Shown here: in pieces, positions 58,540-64,000 of the stretch | Layout of the letters: every line of letters begins with the position of its first letter | Numbering within the stretch: the stretch's first letter is position 1 | Source: Dongia deserti | GTDB taxonomy: Bacteria; Pseudomonadota; Alphaproteobacteria; Dongiales; Dongiaceae | Assembly: GCF_003574735.1 (NCBI RefSeq) | Contig: NZ_QORW01000001.1 | Coordinates: forward strand, 310,001 to 374,000 | Length of the DNA stretch: 64,000 nucleotides | Reading direction: 5' to 3' | Program-made: the position numbers and the translations under genes | The notes under the pieces: model-generated | Seen by the model: only the letters and a program-made list of their open reading frames with translations | Told to the model about the DNA's origin: nothing | Databases searched by the model: none

Positions 58540-59319
58540 ATGTCTGCATCGCTGAAGGGCAAATCCGTCATCGTCACCGGTGGCAGCAAGGGCATCGGCA
58601 AGGGCATCGCGAAGGTGTTCGCCGGCCATGGCGCCAAGGTTCTGATCGTGGCGCGTCACCTGAAGGATGCGGAGGCTGCGGCACAGGAGCTGGGCAAGGG
58701 CGGCGCGACCGTGGGCGCGTGTGCCGCGGATGTCACCAAGCTCTCCGACATGGAGGCGATGGCGAAGGCTGCGGTCGACCGGCATGGTGCGCTGGACGTC
58801 CTGTGCGCCAATGCCGGCATCTTCCCGCAGGCCAAGATCGAAGAGATGAGTCCCGAGAGCTGGGACGAGGTGATGAACACCAACCTCAAAGGCACCTTCC
58901 TGGCGATCAAGGCCTGCGTGCCGCATCTCAAGAACAGCAGCCAGGGGCGGATCGTCATCACCTCCTCGATCACCGGCCCGGTCACCGGCTATCCGGGCTG
59001 GACCCATTACGGCGCGACCAAGGCCGGCCAGCTCGGCTTCATGCGCACCGCCTGCATCGAGCTGGCAAAATACGGCATCACGGTGAATGCGGTCATGCCC
59101 GGCAACATCGTGACCGAAGGGTTGGCGGGATTGGGCGAGGATTACATGAAGACCATGGCGGCTTCGATCCCGCTGAAGCGCCTGGGCGCAGTCGAAGACA
59201 TCGGCAACGCCGCCGCCTTCTTCGCCTCCAGGGAAGCGGCCTACATCACCGGCCAGACGATCATTGTTGACGGCGGGCAGATCCTGCCGGAATCGCTGGA
59301 GGCATTGGCCTCGGCCTAA
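58540..59319 (+). CDS. Short-chain dehydrogenase/reductase (FabG-like)
   Basis: SDR of 259 residues, classical type. The cofactor motif TGGSKGIG is at 13-20, NAG at 91-93, catalytic Ser143, Tyr157 and Lys161 (YGATK). Arg39 after the second strand suggests NADP preference. The C-terminus ITGQTIIVDGGQILPES is the FabG pattern. GGAGGAAC lies 7 bp before the ATG. In the operon with the importer and aldolase-like gene it would oxidise or reduce a hydroxyl/keto group of the imported compound or its product. Confidence 0.92.
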   Translation: MSASLKGKSVIVTGGSKGIGKGIAKVFAGHGAKVLIVARHLKDAEAAAQELGKGGATVGACAADVTKLSDMEAMAKAAVDRHGALDVLCANAGIFPQAKIEEMSPESWDEVMNTNLKGTFLAIKACVPHLKNSSQGRIVITSSITGPVTGYPGWTHYGATKAGQLGFMRTACIELAKYGITVNAVMPGNIVTEGLAGLGEDYMKTMAASIPLKRLGAVEDIGNAAAFFASREAAYITGQTIIVDGGQILPESLEALASA

Positions 59320-59379
59320 GCATTTGCATTTAAAGCCGGTTGCGGCGACACTCGGCCCAGATTCTCTGGGAGTGCAGAA

Positions 59380-60138
59380 ATGTCGGTCACCCAACTGAAG
59401 ACCAGCCGCGATGCGACCGAGTGGCAATTGCGCGTCGACCTTGCCGCCGCCTTTCGCCTGACGGTGCAGATGAACTGGCACGAATCGGTCGGCAACCATT
59501 TCAGCGTTGCCGTCTCCGCCGACGGCAAGACGTTCCTGATGAATCCGAAATGGCGGCACTTCTCCACCATACGGGCCAGCGATCTGCAGCTGCTCGACGC
59601 GGATGACGACAGCATCATGCACGCGCCGGAGGCGCCTGACGTTTCCGCCTGGGCGATCCACGGCGGCATCCATGCCAGCGTCGCCCATGCACGCTGCTTG
59701 CTGCATCTGCATCCGCCCTACGCGACGGCGCTCGCCGCACTGGCCGATCCGGAGCTGAAGCCGATCGACCAGAACACGGCGCGTTTCTACAACCGCCTTG
59801 CCATCGACCTCGCCTACGATGGCATCGCCGAGGACAAGGCCGAAGGCCAGCGCCTCGCTCGCGTGCTGGGCAACAAGCGCACCATCATGATGGGCAATCA
59901 CGGCGTCCTGTGCGCCGCGCCCACCGTCGCCGAGGCGTTCGAGGACATGTATTTCCTGGAGCGCGCCGCCCAGACCATGATCCTCGCCTACTCCACGGGG
60001 CAGAAGCTCAACATCATGCCGCACGAACTGGCGGAAAAGACCGCCCGCGGCTGGGAAGATTACGGCGACAGCGCCTTCGCCCACTTCGAACAGTTGAAGC
60101 AGGCGCTGGACAAGGCGGATCCCAGCTATAAGGAGTAG
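59380..60138 (+). CDS. Class II aldolase/adducin-family protein
   Basis: Protein of 252 residues. Zn-ligand region HLHPP has His109 and His111, and GNHGVL near 169-174 gives the third His. The catalytic Glu of fuculose-phosphate aldolase (SEWRxH context) seems replaced by Ala90 in VSAWAIH, so ordinary aldol cleavage is doubtful. Many adducin-type members act as isomerases, epimerases, decarboxylases or have no known activity. It is the last gene of Pot operon 3, 60 bp after the SDR gene, and convergent with the M23 gene. Confidence 0.87.
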   Translation: MSVTQLKTSRDATEWQLRVDLAAAFRLTVQMNWHESVGNHFSVAVSADGKTFLMNPKWRHFSTIRASDLQLLDADDDSIMHAPEAPDVSAWAIHGGIHASVAHARCLLHLHPPYATALAALADPELKPIDQNTARFYNRLAIDLAYDGIAEDKAEGQRLARVLGNKRTIMMGNHGVLCAAPTVAEAFEDMYFLERAAQTMILAYSTGQKLNIMPHELAEKTARGWEDYGDSAFAHFEQLKQALDKADPSYKE

Positions 60139-60147
60139 CTGCTCGAG

Positions 60148-61140
60148 CTAGTTCGGACTCGCCGGCGCAACGACCTGGCCTTGGATCGGCTCGCCGCGCC
60201 CGACCATCTTTCCGTCGGCACGATAGTTCTCGAAAAAGGCGGGCAATCCTTCCCCAGCCCGCAAGTCCGGCGTGGTCTGCAGGTGAAAGTGCAGGTGCGG
60301 CTCCGAAGAGTTTCCACTATTTCCGCATTTGCCGAGTTCCTGTCCGGTCGTTACCTGATCGCCAGGCTCAATCGTGACGCTGCCCTTTCTCAGATGCGCG
60401 AGGAAGGCAAACTCACCCTTGCCGAGATCGAGAATGACGTGGTTTCCGGCCGGATTTTTCGGATTGCCTTCCCCGATCGGCTGATCGCGCAATCCGTCGA
60501 CTGCACCGGCCACCACGCCTTCGGCAGGCGCAAGGATCGGCTGGTCCCAACAATGATAGCTGTCGAGCTTGGCCGCATCGCCAGCGTAGCTCGCACCATT
60601 CTTGCGGATCAGAAGATCGAGCGCGAACCGCTGCGCTTTATCGGCGGCATGATAGTTCTGCTCGAGCGTACGGCCGCCCCAGAACACGAACCATTCGCCC
60701 CGGAAAGGAACCCGCAAAACGGCTTTGGTCTGATAGTCCAAAAAGCGGCTCTCGGCGACCGTTTGCGCGGGACGGACGAAGAAACCGGCGATTTTTCCCT
60801 GGGGGTCAAAGGACCACTGCATCACAAGCTGCGTGCCGGATTTCGTCCATTGCGCTGTTCGCCGATAGGTCTGAATCTCGCCCTGGTCCTGCACATCCTC
60901 CTGCGGCGCATCTGCTTCAGCGCCGTGGGTCTGCTCCAGCTGGTTGCGGAGATTCCTGAGCGTGGCTGGATCGCCAAGTGCCGCGCGGAGCTCAGGCGTC
61001 ATCGCCGGCCAGATCTGCGACATATCGCGACCCAGGAAAGCTTCGGATAACGCTCGTCCTTTCACCAGCGCGGAGTCATCCGCATTGGTGGAGGCCACGA
61101 CTCCAAACGCTGCAAGGCTGACGATCAGTAGTAACCGCAT
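60148..61140 (-). CDS. M23-family metallopeptidase (DUF3887 + LytM-like)
   Basis: Exported peptidase, 330 residues. A signal peptide ends near VVASTNA. A DUF3887-like domain covers about 25-130, and the M23 domain about 190-310. The latter has YHCWDQPILAPAEG (metal His and Asp; note HCWD in place of the usual HxGxD), GNHVILDLGKGEFAFLAHLR and HLHFHL with the remaining His ligands. The likely function is peptidoglycan cross-link cleavage. It interrupts the AraC regulon cluster and appears unrelated to it; single gene, divergent neighbours on either side. Confidence 0.87.
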   Translation of the reverse strand: MRLLLIVSLAAFGVVASTNADDSALVKGRALSEAFLGRDMSQIWPAMTPELRAALGDPATLRNLRNQLEQTHGAEADAPQEDVQDQGEIQTYRRTAQWTKSGTQLVMQWSFDPQGKIAGFFVRPAQTVAESRFLDYQTKAVLRVPFRGEWFVFWGGRTLEQNYHAADKAQRFALDLLIRKNGASYAGDAAKLDSYHCWDQPILAPAEGVVAGAVDGLRDQPIGEGNPKNPAGNHVILDLGKGEFAFLAHLRKGSVTIEPGDQVTTGQELGKCGNSGNSSEPHLHFHLQTTPDLRAGEGLPAFFENYRADGKMVGRGEPIQGQVVAPASPN

Positions 61141-61262
61141 TTCTTCATCCGCCGGGATGACATCGCATCAGAACGTCAGGCGGCAATCGGCCGGTTGAAT
61201 CTAGATGTCATCTGGAGGTGGGCGGAGGCGATGTCAACCGCACCGCCGGAATGCGGCGGACT

Positions 61263-62333
61263 TCAATGACCCGTCTTCACCCGCCGATAGTGTCGCGGCG
61301 AAGTGCCGCTCCAGCGGGTGAAAGCGCGGCTGAAAGCGCTCAACTCCGAATAGCCCAACAGCAGCGCGATCTCCGTCAGCGGTAGCTGGCGCTGCTGCAG
61401 ATACAACTCCGCCAGGTTACGCCGGGTCGTTTCCACGGCGTCCTTGTAGGTGACGTTGTGGTCGGACAGCTCGCGCTGCACGGCCCCAGGAGAAATGCGC
61501 AGGTCATGTGCGATCTGCTCCAGCGTCGGATAACCGTTCGGCAGGCGCATGCGGATGGCGGCGCAGATCCGATCGTAGAGCCCGTCCGCGGCGGGCGAGC
61601 TCGGGCCCAATTGCTCCATGCAGGTCTGCATCACAGCGAGCAGCTGCAGGTCGCGCGCCGGCATGGATCGACCAAGGATGTCGGTGCGGAACACCAGAGC
61701 ATTGGTCGGCTGGCTGAAATAGACTGGCGCATCGAACGCGTCTTCATGCTCCTTCCAGGCCTGCGGACGCGGGTGTTCGAAGTGCACTTCCTCCGGCGCC
61801 CATTTCGTACCGCATGCTTCGCGGATCACATTGAGGAACATACCGAGCGACAGCTCCGCGTCCTGCCGCCGTGCCACGATATCTGGCGCCACGATCTGAT
61901 ATTCGAGGCGCAGCAAGCCATCCTTGCGCTTCACGCAGCGCAGGAAGGACGAGCCCTGCTGATAGGGGAAGAGATTGACGAGCGTCTCAAGCGCGCTGCC
62001 CAAGGTAGGCGCGGAAATCGCGGCATAGCCCCATAGGCCCAGGTCGCGCGGCATGAACTGGTTGCCGAACTCCAGGCCGAAATTGTCTTGGCTCGTGCGG
62101 CGCGCCGCCTCCTCGAACAAAGTGATGAAGGACGCCAGGCGCAGCTGAAGTGTGGGCATGCCGGCCATCTCAGGGGCGATGCCGGCATTGCCGAAAATGC
62201 TGTCGATGTCGCCATGTAGGCGCTCGATATGACCGACGATGCCGGTGGCGGCGGAAGCGAGGATCGCCGGCTGCGCGCCCCTCGGCGTCGCGGCCGAACC
62301 GCCGATGTTGGCAGTTCCAACAATCCCGCTCAT
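61263..62333 (-). CDS. AraC-family regulator with arabinose-binding-like N-terminal domain (OruR type)
   Basis: Regulator of 356 residues from the ATG at 62333, supported by GGGGAG 9 bp upstream. The N-terminal domain of about 230 residues resembles the Arabinose_bd group found in OruR/ArgR-like regulators of amino acid catabolism. The C-terminal double helix-turn-helix (about 255-350) has YPTLEQIAHDLRISPGAVQREL and LTEIALLLGYSELSAFSRAF, then WSGTSPRHYRR. It diverges from the kinase gene; the shared region holds repeat site B. It is the best candidate for the activator that binds sites A, B and C. Confidence 0.9.
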   Translation of the reverse strand: MSGIVGTANIGGSAATPRGAQPAILASAATGIVGHIERLHGDIDSIFGNAGIAPEMAGMPTLQLRLASFITLFEEAARRTSQDNFGLEFGNQFMPRDLGLWGYAAISAPTLGSALETLVNLFPYQQGSSFLRCVKRKDGLLRLEYQIVAPDIVARRQDAELSLGMFLNVIREACGTKWAPEEVHFEHPRPQAWKEHEDAFDAPVYFSQPTNALVFRTDILGRSMPARDLQLLAVMQTCMEQLGPSSPAADGLYDRICAAIRMRLPNGYPTLEQIAHDLRISPGAVQRELSDHNVTYKDAVETTRRNLAELYLQQRQLPLTEIALLLGYSELSAFSRAFTRWSGTSPRHYRRVKTGH

Positions 62334-62434
62334 GGTCAAAGGCTCCCCTGCTGGAATCCAGCCCAACCCTGCAGACATGTGATCTTCGCATAGGCCCAAC
62401 GGCGGGATCAAGGCAGCCTCTGAGCCGGCCTTTC

Positions 62435-62462
62435 TGTCAAGATCGGCCGCTCACCTGTCAAG
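62435..62462 (+). promoter_or_regulatory. 21-bp-spaced direct repeat, site B (kinase/PLP and araC promoter)
   Basis: TGTCAAGATCGG (from 62435) and TGTCAAGCATCG (from 62456) start exactly 21 bp apart, with CCGCTCA between as at site C. TAGCTT at 62483 lies 27 bp after the second repeat, in the orientation of the kinase gene. The region is shared with the divergent araC-type gene. Confidence 0.7.
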
Positions 62463-62558
62463 CATCGTGCCATTACCACATCTAGCTTGCCTCAATGCGC
62501 AGATGCCCCTAGCAGCACGATGCTATGGGGCGAATCAGGATCATGCGCAGGGGCTGGA

Positions 62559-63557
62559 ATGAACGGAATATTGACCCACGAGCAATTGCTGCAGGCTGTC
62601 GGCCAGGTGGCGGAAGCGGCCCTGCCCTGCTGGGGCCTGGGCGGTGCAACGCTCGAGATGATCAATCATTCCGAAAACACGACCTATCTCGTCACGCCGG
62701 CCAATGGTGCACGGCCGGTCATCCTGCGTGTGCATCGCGAAGGCTATCACAGCGTCAATGGCATCAAGAGCGAGCTCGCCTGGATGCATGCCTTGCAAGC
62801 GGAAGCGAACGTGCTGACGCCGCAGGCGATCCCCGGCCTCGATGGCGAGGAGATCCAGAGCGTCAGCCATCGCGCTTTGCCGCGCCCACGCAATTGCGTG
62901 CTGTTCCACCTGATCGACGGGCAGGAGCCCGCCCAGGAAAACCTGATCGAACCCTTCAAGCAGCTGGGCGAGGTGACGGCACGTACGCACATCCATTCGA
63001 TGGGCTGGAAGCGGCCGCCCTATTTCGAGCGCCTTAGCTGGGACTTCGAGCACTCGCTCGGCCAGCAGGCGAACTGGGGGCCGTGGGAAGAAGGCCCGGA
63101 TATGACTCCCGAGCACCGATCGATCCTGCAGCGCCTGGTCGACACGCTCGAGCGGCGGCTAAACAAGTTCGGCAAGGCACCGGATCGGTTCGGCCTGATC
63201 CATGCGGATTTCCGTCTCGCCAATCTCCTCATCCACAACGGCAATACACGCGTCATCGACTTCGACGATTGCGGCATCGGCTGGTTCCTCTATGACGCCG
63301 GCACCGCCGTCAGCTTCTTCGAGCACAAGCCCGAAGTGCCGGAGCTGATGGAAGCGTGGAAGGAAGGCTATCGCCGCGTCCGCCCGCTCTCCAAGGAAGA
63401 AGAGGACGAGATCTGGACCTTCATCCTGCTCAGGCGGATGTTGCTGCTCGCCTGGATGGGATCGCATCACGAGACCGACCTCGCCAAGCAGGAAGGGCCA
63501 GCCTATTGCGTCGGCTCCTGCGAGATGGCCGAGAAATATCTGAGCAGATACGGCTGA
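62559..63557 (+). CDS. APH-fold small-molecule kinase (aminoglycoside phosphotransferase family)
   Basis: Kinase of 332 residues from the ATG at 62559. The Brenner-type catalytic loop HADFRLANLL has the catalytic Asp and the Asn metal ligand; VIDFDDCG is the DFG-equivalent. The N-lobe carries ILRVHREGY with the candidate ATP-binding residue region. Family members include homoserine, choline and ethanolamine kinases, and hydroxylysine kinase (AGPHD1). The next gene, 11 bp downstream, is a class III PLP enzyme, the fold of ethanolamine-phosphate and phosphohydroxylysine phospho-lyases. So a kinase plus phospho-lyase pair acting on an amino alcohol is plausible, not proven. Confidence 0.88.
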   Translation: MNGILTHEQLLQAVGQVAEAALPCWGLGGATLEMINHSENTTYLVTPANGARPVILRVHREGYHSVNGIKSELAWMHALQAEANVLTPQAIPGLDGEEIQSVSHRALPRPRNCVLFHLIDGQEPAQENLIEPFKQLGEVTARTHIHSMGWKRPPYFERLSWDFEHSLGQQANWGPWEEGPDMTPEHRSILQRLVDTLERRLNKFGKAPDRFGLIHADFRLANLLIHNGNTRVIDFDDCGIGWFLYDAGTAVSFFEHKPEVPELMEAWKEGYRRVRPLSKEEEDEIWTFILLRRMLLLAWMGSHHETDLAKQEGPAYCVGSCEMAEKYLSRYG

Positions 63558-63568
63558 GGAGTCGCCCG

Positions 63569-64000
63569 ATGGCCAATCCCGACAACGCCGAGATGCTCGA
63601 GGCCCAGAGCCCCGAGAAGAAGGAGTTCATCCGGAAATCCATCGAGTTCTGGAATCCGGGCAAGACCCAGTTCTGGCAGGATGCCGGCGTCGACTTGGTG
63701 ATCGACCGGCGCGAGGGGTATTTCCTCCATGATATGGATGGCCGCCGCCTGATCGACGTGCATCTCAACGGCGGCACCTACAATATCGGCCATCGCCATC
63801 CGGAGCTGGTCGAGGTGCTGAACCGCGGCACGCAGCGGTTCGACATGGGCAACCATCACTTTCCGGCGCTGGGCCGTACTGCGCTCGCCGAGAAGCTGGC
63901 CAAGAGCTGCGGTGGCGACCTGCACTACACGATCTATGGTTCAGGCGGCGGCGAGGCGATCGACATTGCCATCAAGACCGCGCGTCATGCCAAGCAGAAG
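63569..64000 (+). CDS. Class III PLP-dependent aminotransferase-fold enzyme (3' end outside window)
   Basis: The first 144 codons of a class III PLP enzyme. GAGGAG lies 8 bp before the ATG. The N-terminus has YFLHDMDGRRLIDVHLNGGT and GHRHPELVEVL, the conserved class III opening, and SGGGEAIDIAIKTARHAKQK is the phosphate-binding and helix region. The lysine that binds PLP is beyond the window. It may be a transaminase or a phospho-lyase such as the ethanolamine-phosphate or phosphohydroxylysine enzymes; kinase linkage favours the latter. Confidence 0.88.
   Translation, partial: MANPDNAEMLEAQSPEKKEFIRKSIEFWNPGKTQFWQDAGVDLVIDRREGYFLHDMDGRRLIDVHLNGGTYNIGHRHPELVEVLNRGTQRFDMGNHHFPALGRTALAEKLAKSCGGDLHYTIYGSGGGEAIDIAIKTARHAKQK

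Noticed and set aside
60148-61140. M23 peptidase as part of the AraC-controlled pathway
   Set aside because: It is on the opposite strand, has no repeat site upstream and an envelope function; its position between the operons seems incidental.

Overview
This is a GC-rich (roughly 60-65% by eye) chromosomal window from an alphaproteobacterium, most likely Hyphomicrobiales/Rhizobiales or a related order. The grounds are the hom-glpX-recJ block next to tRNA-Glu, a class I PHA synthase, several PotABCD-type amine importers and rhizobial-style GC-rich intergenic repeats. There is no transposase, integrase, phage gene or CRISPR array. Families were assigned by reading motifs; no database search or folding program was run.

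Layout. (1) 1-4.8 kb, minus strand: prkA-yeaH-spoVR stress operon behind a sigma-54-like -24/-12 element. (2) 4.75-5.6 kb: non-coding, with a 21-bp tandem repeat and stacked palindromes. (3) 5.6-9.9 kb: tRNA-Glu(UUC), recJ, glpX, hom. (4) 10-13.2 kb: OmpA-type lipoprotein diverging from phaC. (5) 13.2-18.9 kb: two-component system with two Gly/Asn-rich PepSY-like proteins, and an EF-G-like GTPase. (6) 19-23 kb: TetR-regulated HlyD/ABC-2 export operon with a near-perfect operator. (7) 23-32.7 kb: polyamine-type ABC importer coupled to a UGT-like glycosyltransferase, two small cupins and an aldehyde dehydrogenase, divergent from a double-winged-helix GntR regulator and a second UGT-like paralog. 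(8) 33-40 kb: two-component flavin monooxygenase, RidA, DUF1028, LysR and a trimethylamine-dehydrogenase-like flavoprotein. (9) 40-42.9 kb: exonuclease, metallo-hydrolase, and an ECF41 sigma factor with its AhpD-like partner behind a textbook ECF41 promoter. (10) 42.9-50.2 kb: second Pot-type operon with TetR, DUF2061, ArfB, MFS transporter, periplasmic cupin. (11) 50.6-64 kb: a fused B12 diol dehydratase, a class I glutamine amidotransferase, a third Pot-type operon continuing into an SDR and a class II aldolase-like protein, an unrelated M23 peptidase, an AraC/OruR-type regulator, an APH-fold kinase and a class III PLP enzyme cut by the window end.

The main result is in region 11. Three separate promoters (dehydratase, importer operon, kinase/PLP operon) carry the same pair of direct repeats (T/G)GTCAA spaced exactly 21 bp, each followed 27-28 bp downstream by a -10-like hexamer. 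This suggests one regulon, probably driven by the AraC-type protein at 61.3-62.3 kb. It would tie amine uptake, an amino-alcohol kinase plus PLP (phospho-lyase or transaminase) step, a dehydratase, an SDR and an aldolase-like enzyme into one catabolic system that I do not recognise as described.

A second candidate is region 7, where both UGT-like proteins appear to lack the usual catalytic histidine yet keep the nucleotide-sugar loop. All three Pot-type operons also carry a strong hairpin directly after the binding-protein gene, fitting higher expression of the binding protein than of the membrane components.
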